From: Robiginitomaculum_A sp036478535
Lineage (GTDB): Bacteria; Pseudomonadota; Alphaproteobacteria; Caulobacterales; Maricaulaceae
Length of the DNA stretch: 64,000 nucleotides
Assembly (NCBI GenBank): GCA_965224735.1
Contig: OZ245059.1
Span: forward strand, 744,001-808,000
Direction of reading: 5' to 3'
A program made the position numbers and the translations under genes. Of the stretch, positions 8,292 to 17,393 are shown in pieces (the first letter of the stretch is position 1; every line of letters starts with the position of its first letter). The notes beneath the pieces are model-generated. The model was not told the DNA's origin, did no database searches, and saw only the letters and a program-made list of their open reading frames with translations.

Positions 8292-9596
8292 ATGGCACAT
8301 GAATTTAAATTATCTGAGTTTGGACTCAAGCTGATAAAGGCTTATGAGGGGTTTCGTTCTGTGGAAACAACTCTTGTTTCTGGACAACAAGTTATCGGGT
8401 ATGGCCATAAAATTAGCCCTGGCGAAGAACAGGCTGTCACCCGGGCTCAGGCCGAAGACTTGCTTAAAGATGATTTAGCGCCTTATCAGGCTCTTATAAA
8501 CGAGAATGTTTTCGCCCCTTTAGCTCAAAGCCAATTTGATGCGCTTGTTTCGCTGGCCTTTAATATCGGGCCGCGCGCATTTCTAAACTCCAATATAGTG
8601 CATGCGCTTAACAATGGCCGTCCGCTGGAGGCTGCGAACGGTTTTGATGAATGGCGCAAGAGTGTTATTTCTGGCAAAACCTATGTGGTTGATGCGCTGG
8701 TGCGCCGCCGCACAGCCGAGAAATCTTTGTTTTTACGGCCAAGTGTGGGCATAGTTGCCGCGTCGCGCCATGAATTGCCGCCAAAACCAGATTTGGATTA
8801 TCGCCGCGATGAAGGGTCTGTACCCGAATTTATTGGCGATAACAAAGGCATTGTTGATATGGCTCCTTACGCGGCCCAAGTAACAAAATTTCGTTGTAAA
8901 GATGATGGCCCCGTTGGCGTTTTAACGCTCAAAGAGCTAGCGAATGATGATGTTGAGTATACGGATATTGATCCCCCCCAGTCCTTGCCCGCCAACCCCG
9001 AAACAAAATTCGAAACGCTACATGAAGAACGCGGCACAGGCCTCTCGCCCATAACCTCGCCTATAGCCGTTGCGGCGGCACAGGTTAGTGACAGGCTTGA
9101 CAAATTAATTGCCGTCGGTTGTGATGAACCAGTACAAGACACCGACTCGCCCTTTATTGAAGACACACTTGAAGAACCTCTTAAACATCCTCTTAAAGAT
9201 CCTCTGGTGCCTCAAACAATGCCTCATATGGAAGAAAAACCGCTTGCAAAACCACTGGCGGCTAATGAAGGCACACACGAAGATTTTCAACGCCGCGAGA
9301 CCCGCGAGAAACCAGTTGTACGCAGCCTCGATCGGTTTATTCAAAAAACCAAATCTGCCCCTGCCCCTGCCCCTGCCCCTGTTCCTGCCCCGAAAAAATC
9401 TTACGAAGGGTATTGGACAACGCTTATCGTTGGTGCGGCGCTACTGGGCAGCGGACTTGTAAAATGGATCATAAAGCCTAGCGAAATTGCTGGCGGCTGG
9501 AGTGCGTTCTTGGCCACTATTTCCACAATTGTCGGCGCAATGATGGTGCTGGCGGCTCTATACTACATGTTTAAAACTTTGCTTCGGAAGAGCTAG
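8292..9596 (+). CDS. spmX: SpmX-like polar scaffold: degenerate muramidase with two C-terminal membrane helices
   Basis: The 434 residues read in order: a GH24 phage-lysozyme domain (1-165), an acidic intermediate region (about 170-350), a Pro/Ala stretch (about 355-370), and two membrane helices (about 374-394 and 402-427). This is the architecture of Caulobacter SpmX, which places and activates the histidine kinase DivJ at the stalked pole. GH24 enzymes use Glu-8aa-Asp/Cys-5aa-Thr. Here Glu19 is kept, but the other positions are Leu28 and Val34, which matches the loss of catalytic residues known for SpmX. It is therefore probably a scaffold rather than an active lysozyme. I chose ATG 8292; an upstream start lacks domain support. 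Confidence 0.85.
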   Translation: MAHEFKLSEFGLKLIKAYEGFRSVETTLVSGQQVIGYGHKISPGEEQAVTRAQAEDLLKDDLAPYQALINENVFAPLAQSQFDALVSLAFNIGPRAFLNSNIVHALNNGRPLEAANGFDEWRKSVISGKTYVVDALVRRRTAEKSLFLRPSVGIVAASRHELPPKPDLDYRRDEGSVPEFIGDNKGIVDMAPYAAQVTKFRCKDDGPVGVLTLKELANDDVEYTDIDPPQSLPANPETKFETLHEERGTGLSPITSPIAVAAAQVSDRLDKLIAVGCDEPVQDTDSPFIEDTLEEPLKHPLKDPLVPQTMPHMEEKPLAKPLAANEGTHEDFQRRETREKPVVRSLDRFIQKTKSAPAPAPAPVPAPKKSYEGYWTTLIVGAALLGSGLVKWIIKPSEIAGGWSAFLATISTIVGAMMVLAALYYMFKTLLRKS

Positions 9597-9628
9597 ATTT
9601 TTGCGCACGTCTCGGCTAAGCTTAGACC

Positions 9629-10063
9629 ATGACCATGCATTTGCAAAAACTCTCGGTAGGTTCCCAGTCCATCGAAACTCTGGGCGCTTATCAAAAAAAT
9701 CTCGCCATACGCCGTAAGGCTGAGGGGGTTGGAGACTACGCAGATCACATTACTCGCATGAGCCCAAAACGCCGCGAAGAATTACTCGGTGGCGGCTCCA
9801 TATATTGGGTGATTAAAGGCGTCATGCAGTGCCGTAATAAAATTCTGGGGCTTGAGAAAACCCTAACCCAAGATGGCCGAAAAGCCTGCCGCATTGTCCT
9901 GCACCCAGACCTAATCCTGATTACCCCAACCCCGCGCCGCGCCTTCCAAGGCTGGCGTTACTTAACCCCTGAAGATGCTCCGAAAGATCTGTCTTCTCTA
10001 GGAGACGCTGCAAACCTCCCCGCAAGCCTGCGGACAAAACTCGTAAATTTGGGGGCTTGGTGA
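9629..10063 (+). CDS. DUF1489 family protein
   Basis: A 144-residue protein matching the alphaproteobacterial DUF1489 family: MHLQKLSVGSQSIETLGAYQ at the start, ITRMSPKRREELLGGGSIYWVIKG in the middle, and GWRYLTPEDAPKDL near the end. The function is unknown; the family is small, cytosolic and usually a lone gene. The start may be 9629 or the second Met at 9635. It converges on panC with only 7 bases between them. Confidence 0.85.
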   Translation: MTMHLQKLSVGSQSIETLGAYQKNLAIRRKAEGVGDYADHITRMSPKRREELLGGGSIYWVIKGVMQCRNKILGLEKTLTQDGRKACRIVLHPDLILITPTPRRAFQGWRYLTPEDAPKDLSSLGDAANLPASLRTKLVNLGAW

Positions 10064-10070
10064 TCCACCG

Positions 10071-10919
10071 TTACCGCTCATACCCGCAATTATCTATTAA
10101 CCGCACGCCCTTACAGGTTGCTGCTATGAGCAGTCTTGCGTGTTTGGTTCGTAATTTTCCTGATAGAAGCTTTAGCGAACCAGCGTCTGCCAAGGCGACA
10201 TAATCTACACTCTCGAAACCTGCTTCTCGCAATGCTTGCGCGGCTTTGTCTGTGGCAGTTTTTATGGTGCTGCCGTTTTTGATGTCTTTAGCGCAGGCGC
10301 GCATGATGACATTTAACTGGCCCGCAATTTTGCGTCCCTGCTTGTCAAAATAGGCATTGCGGGAGCTCATAGCCAGGCCGTCTGGTTCGCGCATAATAGG
10401 GGCGCCAATAATGCGCACGGGCATATCAAGGTCTTTGGTGAGGTGTTTTATCGTGAGAAATTGCTGATAGTCTTTCTCGCCAAACACGGCAATGTCAGGC
10501 TGGACGCGGTTGAAAAGCTTGGTGACGATCAGCGCTACTCCGCCAAAGAAATGCGGACGATATTCGGTCTCAAGGCCAAGGGCAGGGCCTTTAACAGTGA
10601 CGCTGGTCGTGTGGTTTGGCGCGTACATATTATCTGGCGTATACACAAGATCACAGCCTGCCGCTTTAAGCATGGCTGCGTCTTTCTTTACCTGCCTTGG
10701 ATAGCTATCTAAATCCTCGCCTTGGGCGAATTGGGTGGGGTTGACATAAATACTGGCGACGATTTTGCTAGCGTGCTCTTTTACTTTTTCAACCAAGGAC
10801 AAATGTCCTTTGTGCAACGCGCCCATAGTAGGAACAAAGCCAATGCTCTCGCCAGCTCTGCGCCATTCCTGGACCTGCTCGCGCAGACTGGTTTCGGATT
10901 TCACAATAAATTTTACCAT
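10071..10919 (-). CDS. panC: Pantothenate synthetase
   Basis: This enzyme joins pantoate and beta-alanine with ATP to make pantothenate, the vitamin B5 step of CoA synthesis. Motifs: FVPTMGALHKGHLSLV (the HIGH-like ATP site), YVNPTQFAQGEDL, VFGEKDYQQF, and REPDGLAMSSRNAY with the KMSKS-like loop. I start it at ATG 10919, where GGGGAGAAA gives a ribosome site; this gives 282 residues, normal for the family. It begins 8 bases after the stop of the carboxypeptidase gene, so both share a transcript. Confidence 0.96.
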   Translation of the reverse strand: MVKFIVKSETSLREQVQEWRRAGESIGFVPTMGALHKGHLSLVEKVKEHASKIVASIYVNPTQFAQGEDLDSYPRQVKKDAAMLKAAGCDLVYTPDNMYAPNHTTSVTVKGPALGLETEYRPHFFGGVALIVTKLFNRVQPDIAVFGEKDYQQFLTIKHLTKDLDMPVRIIGAPIMREPDGLAMSSRNAYFDKQGRKIAGQLNVIMRACAKDIKNGSTIKTATDKAAQALREAGFESVDYVALADAGSLKLLSGKLRTKHARLLIAATCKGVRLIDNCGYER

Positions 10920-10927
10920 TTTCTCCC

Positions 10928-12220
10928 CTATGAAGGAGATATTACTAAGCAAACTTGGCGGCGTTGGGCAAGGGTTTTGCAGGTCTCTTGCGCGTGTTTC
11001 GCAGTAAGCTCGCCAAGCCGCGCACGGTAAATAAGTCCGTTTTTGCGCTGCACTGGAATGATTTGCGAGAGGGCAGCGGCAAGTTCTAGTGCGACATCTC
11101 CTTTAGCCATAAAATTAGCAGTTTGTGCCGCCTCTGCATTAGAAAAAGCTCCGATTTGAATGGCCCAACCTGTTGTTGGTGGTGTTTGCGGGATATGCAT
11201 GCCATTCGCCCCTTCAATTATACGTACTGTTGTTGGGATTGTTTTTAAAAGGTTATTATGTCCAGCCCGCAATGTGTAGGCATTTATACTGGGCAAGGGT
11301 ATATTGGGCAAGGGTATATTGGGCAAGGGTATACTGGGCACGGGCTCGGTTTTGCGCACTATGGGCGTTGGTTTTAAATCGGCGTTAAGCGCGTATTGCA
11401 CTGCTTTGCGGGCTTCATTTTTCTTGATGACATTAAAGCCGCGCTCTAGCAAATCCGCCATGTGTTTATCGCGCGAATCATTGCTTGCCCCGCCGAGGAC
11501 AACGGCAATAATGCGCCGATTATTACGTTTGGCTGACAGCACAATATTATAGCCAGATGCGTTGGTGTACCCAGTTTTGAAACCATCAACGCCTTCTACC
11601 GTGCCCAAAAGAGAGTTATGGTTATGGTAGAGGCGGCCTTTATAAGTGAAACTTTTTTGGCTGAAATAGGGGTAATAGCGTCTGTGGTTTTGCAAAAGTG
11701 CGGAGGCGAGTTTTGCCATATCGCGAGCCGTGGTGGTTTGGGCTTGATTGGGCAGGCCATGTGCATTGATGAAGCGCGTTCTTATCATACCAAGTTGGCG
11801 CGCTTTTTCGCTCATACTGCGGGCAAATTCGCCCTCACTGCCACCGATATACTCGGCCAGAACTATGGCGGCATCATTGGCTGAGCGCACGGTTAATGCT
11901 TGTATGGCTTGGTCGACAGTTATTGTTGTCCCCGCGCGCAGGCCAAGTTTTATGGGCGCAGTGTTTTGGGCGCGGCGCGAGACAATCATTTTATCATTCA
12001 TATGAATTTGGCGGCGCTCTAGCGCGTCAAAGGCCAAATAAAGCGTCATCATTTTGGCGAGCGATGCTGGATAACGCGCCTCGTCTATTTTGCGCGCATG
12101 CAATATCTCAAGGCTATCTGCGTCAATAATGATAGAGGCGTATTTGTTTTGCCCAGCTTTTGCGGGTGTGCATGCTAGAAAAATTGCCAAAACCGTATAT
12201 AAAATTGCGCGAAAGAACAT
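10928..12220 (-). CDS. D-alanyl-D-alanine carboxypeptidase (PBP5/6 type) with C-terminal SPOR domain
   Basis: The signal peptide ends at AKA (about residue 22). The S11 peptidase triad is complete: S53-x-x-K56 (PASLAKMMT), S113-A-N115 and K215-T-G217 (FKTGYT). It trims the terminal D-Ala of peptidoglycan stem peptides in the periplasm. Instead of the usual PBP5 C-terminal amphipathic anchor, it ends in a SPOR domain (about 350-430, GWAIQIGAFSNAEAAQ), which binds denuded septal glycan. A short tandem repeat of IPLPN lies in the linker. First gene of the unit with panC. Confidence 0.92.
   Translation of the reverse strand: MFFRAILYTVLAIFLACTPAKAGQNKYASIIIDADSLEILHARKIDEARYPASLAKMMTLYLAFDALERRQIHMNDKMIVSRRAQNTAPIKLGLRAGTTITVDQAIQALTVRSANDAAIVLAEYIGGSEGEFARSMSEKARQLGMIRTRFINAHGLPNQAQTTTARDMAKLASALLQNHRRYYPYFSQKSFTYKGRLYHNHNSLLGTVEGVDGFKTGYTNASGYNIVLSAKRNNRRIIAVVLGGASNDSRDKHMADLLERGFNVIKKNEARKAVQYALNADLKPTPIVRKTEPVPSIPLPNIPLPNIPLPSINAYTLRAGHNNLLKTIPTTVRIIEGANGMHIPQTPPTTGWAIQIGAFSNAEAAQTANFMAKGDVALELAAALSQIIPVQRKNGLIYRARLGELTAKHAQETCKTLAQRRQVCLVISPS
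11287..11346. repeat. 15-bp tandem repeat inside the carboxypeptidase linker
   Basis: About four copies of a 15-base unit close to TTGGGCAAGGGTATA lie in a row. They are in frame and encode repeated IPLPN on the minus strand, lengthening the Pro-rich linker between the enzymatic and SPOR domains. This is likely slippage-prone DNA with variable copy number. Confidence 0.85.
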
Positions 12221-12343
12221 GGTAAATATTTAGTTGAGGCGCGCTTACGAAACCGTTAACAAATCACAGCTTGTTCACAAAAATATCAGGGAAAACGGGC
12301 AATCAGGTCTTTCAAAAACTGTAAAAGCCATTATCTTTGGGAA

Positions 12344-12709
12344 ATGAAGCAAGATTACGCATTTACTATGGAGCCTAATACTATGGGGTCTAAAAAGGGT
12401 GATGAAAAAGGCGCTGCAGAACGCGGCGTTGTCACCAAAACACGGCCTAAAACCAAAAAACCCTCACAATACAGGGTTATTTTGATGAATGACGATTATA
12501 CGCCTATGGAATTTGTCGTCTCGATTTTGATGGGAATTTTCAAAAAAACACAAGAAGAAGCAACGCAAATCATGCTCGATGTTCACCAGCACGGGGTCGG
12601 ACAATGCGGTATTTATACCTTTGAAGTGGCCGAAACCAAAGTAGGGCAGGTTATAGATGCGGCCAGGCGGGGGCAACATCCGCTTCAATGCACTCTTGAA
12701 AAAGCATAA
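12344..12709 (+). CDS. clpS: ATP-dependent Clp protease adaptor ClpS
   Basis: ClpS delivers N-degron substrates to ClpAP. The core reads YRVILMNDDYTPMEFVVSIL, then HQHGVGQCGIYTFEVAETKV, with the conserved D-D/His pocket residues for N-terminal hydrophobic residues. The length is 121 residues including a charged, disordered N-terminal extension of about 35 residues; the exact start is uncertain because several in-frame Mets lie there. clpA follows 53 bases downstream, the usual pair. Confidence 0.94.
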   Translation: MKQDYAFTMEPNTMGSKKGDEKGAAERGVVTKTRPKTKKPSQYRVILMNDDYTPMEFVVSILMGIFKKTQEEATQIMLDVHQHGVGQCGIYTFEVAETKVGQVIDAARRGQHPLQCTLEKA

Positions 12710-12762
12710 AACATAGTCACATAAGATAAAAGACAGAGAAAAATAACAGTTAGGAAAAACAA

Positions 12763-15102
12763 ATGGCATCATTTTCGCCGCTGCTTGAAGAAACCATTCA
12801 CCGCGCGCTGACCTTGGCGGGCGAGCGCAAGCATGAGTTGGCAACGCTGGAGCATCTTTTGCTCGCACTGCTTGATGATAAAGATGCGAGGGCTGTCTTG
12901 GGTGCCTGTGATGTTGAGATTGAACCTTTACGCGGGGCGTTGACGCATTATTTAGATGAAGATCTCTCCTCGCTTATTATTGAGAACTTTGAGGAAACGC
13001 GGCCGACGGCGGCTTTCCACCGGGTTATTCAGCGCGCCGTTATCCATGTGCAAAGCTCTGGTCGCGAAGAAGTGACGGGGGCTAATGCTTTGGTTGCTTT
13101 GTTTAATGAGCGTGAGAGCCAAGCAATTTATTTTTTACAAGAGCGCGATATGACCCGATATGACGCGGTCAATTATATTTCCCACGGCATTTCTAAAAAT
13201 GGTGAACACAGCGAGAGCCGCCCGATGCTGGGCGCGAGGCAAGAAGATCCTCATGGAGACAATGGGGGGAAAGAACAAGAAAACCTGCTTGATGTGTATT
13301 GCGTCAATCTGAACGAAAAAGCAAAAAATGACGGTATTGATCCGCTTATTGGCCGTGAGTCTGAGGTGGAGCGCTGTATTCAAGTGCTCTCGCGCCGCCG
13401 AAAAAACAACCCATTATTGGTTGGCGATTCAGGCGTGGGCAAAACGGCCATTGCTGAGGGTATAGCGCGGAAAATAATTAAAGGAAAAGTGCCAGAGGTG
13501 ATCAAGGACGCAATTATATTCTCCCTTGACATGGGCGCGCTTTTGGCAGGGACACGCTATAGAGGAGATTTTGAAGAACGCCTGAAAGCGGTGATGAAAA
13601 ATCTGGAACAAACTCCTGACGCGATTTTATTTATTGACGAAATTCATACCATTATTGGCGCTGGTTCGACCAGTGGCGGTGCTATGGACGCGTCCAATTT
13701 ACTCAAGCCAGCTTTACAGTCGGGCAAACTTCGCTGTATGGGCTCGACCACTTATAAAGAATACCGCAATCATTTTGAAAAAGATCGCGCGCTCGCTCGT
13801 AGATTTTTAAAGATAGATGTTAAAGAACCAAACGCCAAAGACACAATTGCTATCCTTAAGGGCTTGAAACGGTATTTTGAAAAATTCCATAATGTTCGCT
13901 ATACGAAAGAGGCTATCGAAGCGGCGGTGTATCTGGCCGTGCGCCACATTACCGACCGCAAACTTCCTGACAAAGCTATCGATGTGATTGACGAAGCGGG
14001 TGCGTATCAAAAACTATTGCCCAAGAACAAGAGAAAGAAAACCATTGGCGTTAAAAACATTGAAGCCGTGATTGCCAAAATTGCACGCATTCCACCTAAA
14101 ACCGTGTCTAAAGATGACGAGAAGATTCTTAAAACCCTCTCGGCGGATTTGCAGCGTGTCGTTTTTGGCCAAAACGAAGCCATTGAACAAGTGTCGAGCG
14201 CGGTTAAGCTTGCGCGCGCGGGCCTTAGGGAACCAAACAAACCCATTGGCTCTTATTTGTTCTCTGGGCCGACGGGTGTTGGCAAAACTGAAGTCGCCAA
14301 GCAGCTTGCTGAAGCGTTAGGACTTGAGCTTTTGCGTTTTGATATGTCGGAGTATATGGAGCGCCATACGGTTTCGCGGCTTTTGGGTGCGCCTCCAGGT
14401 TATGTCGGGTATGATCAAGGCGGACTTCTAACCGACAGGGTTAGCGAGCATCCGCACTCTATCGTGCTTTTGGACGAGATTGAAAAAGCGCACCCCGATG
14501 TGTTTAATATTCTTTTGCAAGTCATGGACAATGGCACGCTGACAGATGCCAGCGGACGAGCCATAGATTTTCGCAATGTTATTTTAATTATGACGACTAA
14601 TGCGGGTGCGGCAGATGCTGCTAAAGCAGAAATCGGGTTTGGGCGCGGTACGCGCTCGGATGAGAACGAGAAAGCCATCAAGCGCTTGTTCACGCCCGAG
14701 TTTAGAAACCGTTTGGACGCAACCGTGAAATTCGCGCCTTTGGGCGAGGAGAGCATTTCCAAAGTTGTTGATAAATTCATCATCCAGCTAGAAGCGCAAT
14801 TATCAGACCGAAGAATCTTGTTTGAGCTGAGCTCTGCGGCCAATAAGTGGATTGCCAAAAAAGGCTATGACCGCGCCCTTGGCGCAAGGCCTCTCTCGCG
14901 GGCTATCCAGGAGTATTTAAAAAAACCGCTCGCGGATGAAATCCTGTTTGGCAAGCTGAAAAATGGCGGTCTTGTCAAGGTCGGTGTGGAGACAAAGAAC
15001 GATAAATTAAAGTTCCAAATCCTAAAACCAGCCCAGTTAAAAATAGAAGGCAAAAAAGGCAATAAAAACCTCCCAGCACCCAAACCCAAAGAGGATGCTT
15101 AG
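12763..15102 (+). CDS. clpA: ATP-dependent Clp protease ATP-binding subunit ClpA
   Basis: A 779-residue two-ring AAA+ unfoldase. It has an N-domain (1-145, binds ClpS), a first AAA domain with Walker A GDSGVGKT and Walker B FIDEIHTIIGAG, and a second AAA domain with GPTGVGKTE and VLLDEIEKAHPDVF. The sensor and D2-small regions (FTPEFRNRLD, KGYDRALGARPLSR) follow. It unfolds proteins and threads them into ClpP. The C-terminal tail is Lys/Pro-rich. A ribosome site (TTAGGA) precedes the ATG, and it is co-transcribed with clpS. Confidence 0.97.
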   Translation: MASFSPLLEETIHRALTLAGERKHELATLEHLLLALLDDKDARAVLGACDVEIEPLRGALTHYLDEDLSSLIIENFEETRPTAAFHRVIQRAVIHVQSSGREEVTGANALVALFNERESQAIYFLQERDMTRYDAVNYISHGISKNGEHSESRPMLGARQEDPHGDNGGKEQENLLDVYCVNLNEKAKNDGIDPLIGRESEVERCIQVLSRRRKNNPLLVGDSGVGKTAIAEGIARKIIKGKVPEVIKDAIIFSLDMGALLAGTRYRGDFEERLKAVMKNLEQTPDAILFIDEIHTIIGAGSTSGGAMDASNLLKPALQSGKLRCMGSTTYKEYRNHFEKDRALARRFLKIDVKEPNAKDTIAILKGLKRYFEKFHNVRYTKEAIEAAVYLAVRHITDRKLPDKAIDVIDEAGAYQKLLPKNKRKKTIGVKNIEAVIAKIARIPPKTVSKDDEKILKTLSADLQRVVFGQNEAIEQVSSAVKLARAGLREPNKPIGSYLFSGPTGVGKTEVAKQLAEALGLELLRFDMSEYMERHTVSRLLGAPPGYVGYDQGGLLTDRVSEHPHSIVLLDEIEKAHPDVFNILLQVMDNGTLTDASGRAIDFRNVILIMTTNAGAADAAKAEIGFGRGTRSDENEKAIKRLFTPEFRNRLDATVKFAPLGEESISKVVDKFIIQLEAQLSDRRILFELSSAANKWIAKKGYDRALGARPLSRAIQEYLKKPLADEILFGKLKNGGLVKVGVETKNDKLKFQILKPAQLKIEGKKGNKNLPAPKPKEDA

Positions 15103-15148
15103 ATTTAAGCACACGCCTACAATGATACATGGCATGTTCCTGTCTTGC

Positions 15149-15168
15149 TTATCAGTACACTACCTAGT
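15149..15168. repeat. Relic of the MITE terminal repeat seen at 56417-56711
   Basis: These 20 bases match the right terminal repeat of the element at 56417-56711 at 19 of 20 positions, including the outer sequence TACACTACCTAGT. No second end is seen nearby, so this is a solo end in the clpA-prfA gap, 42 bases before prfA. Confidence 0.6.
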
Positions 15169-15209
15169 TATAGCTTGAATTTAATAGGCTGGCCGCCTAA
15201 AGACATTTT

Positions 15210-16277
15210 ATGAAAATTCCACAGCAAAAACTTGAGCAAGTCTTGGAGAAGTTTGAAGCGATCGAAGCGCGCATGTCCGTGGTGTCAGAGCCAGCTGAAA
15301 TTGTCAAGCTTGGGAAGGAATACGCAGAGCTAAAACCCGTGGCAGATGGGGTGAGGGTTTTGCGCGATATGATAGCGGAGATGGCAGAGCTAGAAGAAAT
15401 GGCGAGTGACCCTGAAATGGGCACTATGGCCAAAGAAGAGCTGCAAGCTCTGAAAGAAAAACTGCCGAACCTTGAAAAAGATGTGAGCATATTACTTCTG
15501 CCTAAAGACAAAGATGATGAAGCCTCCGTGGTTATGGAAATTCGCGCAGGGACAGGCGGGGACGAGGCCGCGATTTTTGCAGGCGATTTATACCGCATGT
15601 ATGCACGCCATGCGCAGCTTCAGGGCTGGAGAATGGAAGTGGAAACTGCGTCCGAAGCCGATATGGGTGGCTATAAGGAAATCGTTGCCTCTATCACTGG
15701 CAATGGCGTATTTGGGAATTTAAAGTTTGAAAGTGGGGTTCACCGGGTGCAGCGCGTGCCAGTTACTGAAACCCAAGGCCGTGTGCATACATCTGCCGCC
15801 ACCGTAGCCGTATTGCCTGCGCCCGAAAATATCGAAGTAAATTTTTCCATGAACGATGTGCGCGTGGACACGATGCGCGCATCTGGTGCTGGCGGGCAGC
15901 ATGTGAATAAAACGGATAGTGCCGTGCGTATGACCCATGAGCCGACTGGCATAGTGGTCGTGTGCGACGCGAAATCCCAACATCAAAATAGAGCCAATGC
16001 TGAAAAAATCCTTAAAATGAAACTTTACGAACTGGAACGCGCCCGTATTGACGCTGAGCGGGCAGGGGATAGAAAAGCACAAGTTGGCTCTGGCGATCGC
16101 TCCGAGCGCATACGCACCTATAATTATCCGCAAGGCCGTGTGTCGGATCACCGCATTAATCTAACCGTTTATAATCTTGATAAAATTGTCTCGGGTGATG
16201 CTTTGGAAGACGTTATCAATTCTCTTATTGCCGAGGATCAAGTCGCCAAATTAGCCGAGCTTGAAATGGATGGCTAG
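15210..16277 (+). CDS. prfA: Peptide chain release factor 1
   Basis: RF1 reads UAA and UAG stop codons and releases the peptide at the ribosome. The 355 residues contain the codon-recognition tripeptide region RVPVTETQGRVHTS (P-V-T, the P-x-T class of RF1) and the catalytic GGQ loop in ASGAGGQHVNKTDSAVR, whose Gln is methylated by PrmC. The gene for that methylase overlaps the end of this one. No strong ribosome site is visible. Confidence 0.97.
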   Translation: MKIPQQKLEQVLEKFEAIEARMSVVSEPAEIVKLGKEYAELKPVADGVRVLRDMIAEMAELEEMASDPEMGTMAKEELQALKEKLPNLEKDVSILLLPKDKDDEASVVMEIRAGTGGDEAAIFAGDLYRMYARHAQLQGWRMEVETASEADMGGYKEIVASITGNGVFGNLKFESGVHRVQRVPVTETQGRVHTSAATVAVLPAPENIEVNFSMNDVRVDTMRASGAGGQHVNKTDSAVRMTHEPTGIVVVCDAKSQHQNRANAEKILKMKLYELERARIDAERAGDRKAQVGSGDRSERIRTYNYPQGRVSDHRINLTVYNLDKIVSGDALEDVINSLIAEDQVAKLAELEMDG

Positions 16278-17115
16278 TTTCCAACAAATCTTGCACGCAG
16301 CTAAAGGCCAGTTAGAGGCGGCTGGCATTGAAACCCCGATGGTAGATGCGTGTCTTTTGATGACGCATGTATCGGGTCTTACCCGAAGCGATTTTATTGT
16401 GTGCGCAGACGATCCGATTTCAAAACCAGTAAAAACAAAGTTTTGGCAAGCCCTCATGCGGCGCGAGGCTGGCGAACCTATCGCTTATATAATTGGCAAA
16501 AAAGAATTCTGGTCTTTGGATTTTGCTGTTACCAAAAATGTGCTTATCCCCCGCCCTGAAACCGAAGGCGTGGTGAGCGCGGCCCTTGATCTAATGAAAG
16601 AGAGGAAGGATTATAAGGTTTTAGATGTCGGCACAGGGGCGGGCGCTATTCTTATTTCTATTTTGCATACCCATAAAACCGCGCGTGGGTATGGCATTGA
16701 TATCTCGCAAAAAGCGCTAAGCATTGCGCAGAAAAATGCAACCACTCTAGGGGTATTAGAGCGGTGCAAATTTGACCGTTCTGATTTTTTAAAAAATGTG
16801 GTAGGGCAATTTGACATCATTGTTTCCAACCCGCCTTATATTGACCGCGCGGCCATGCAAGTTTTGCCTGAAGGGGTGAAAGATTATGAACCTGATTTGG
16901 CTCTCTCGGGCGGGGAAGACGGGCTAAATGCATACCGCAAAATAATCGATAATTTGCCGCGCAGGCTCAAACCGGGCGGGCATGTTATTTTTGAAATCGG
17001 GTATGACCAAAAAATACCTGTCGAAGCTTTACTCGCCAAGGCAGGTTTCTCTGACCTCTCCTGCCAGTCAGATTTGGCTGGGCTTGACCGTATTGTGAGT
17101 GCTAAATACATCTAA
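16270..17115 (+). CDS. prmC: Protein-(glutamine-N5) methyltransferase, release factor specific
   Basis: PrmC methylates the GGQ glutamine of release factors. A helical N-domain is followed by a Rossmann methyltransferase: motif I VLDVGTGAGAILISI, and the catalytic NPPY in IIVSNPPYID. The ATG at 16270 overlaps the last 8 bases of prfA, giving translational coupling. A TTG nine bases earlier is possible but less likely. About 281 residues, the usual length. Confidence 0.95.
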   Translation: MASFQQILHAAKGQLEAAGIETPMVDACLLMTHVSGLTRSDFIVCADDPISKPVKTKFWQALMRREAGEPIAYIIGKKEFWSLDFAVTKNVLIPRPETEGVVSAALDLMKERKDYKVLDVGTGAGAILISILHTHKTARGYGIDISQKALSIAQKNATTLGVLERCKFDRSDFLKNVVGQFDIIVSNPPYIDRAAMQVLPEGVKDYEPDLALSGGEDGLNAYRKIIDNLPRRLKPGGHVIFEIGYDQKIPVEALLAKAGFSDLSCQSDLAGLDRIVSAKYI

Positions 17116-17393
17116 AAATAATTGTAAATAATTTTAAAAAGAGCTTGGAAAGTCTGCCAAAAAAGGCTAGTTTGCTCCCAAAGGTTAGTAGGCTTGAAGT
17201 CTCGCCAGAGAATAAAAGAGAAATAAAGACAGCGCCGTCTTCATATAATCATGGAGTTATAGTGATTGGGGTGCTTCTTAGTGTTGAGAAAATATACCAG
17301 AAATTTTGTAAGACACCGTTATAAAACGTCGCTGGAAATACTTGGGGATGCGTGCGTTTATGGAAATAAACCCCTTTAAAATAGGATGCTTTT

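Noticed and set aside
8292..8790. Active phage endolysin
   Set aside because: Two of three catalytic positions are replaced, the protein is membrane-anchored, and no phage gene is adjacent.
14415..14858. Long minus-strand frame opposite clpA
   Set aside because: A Ser/Leu-rich shadow frame inside the second AAA domain; no independent support.
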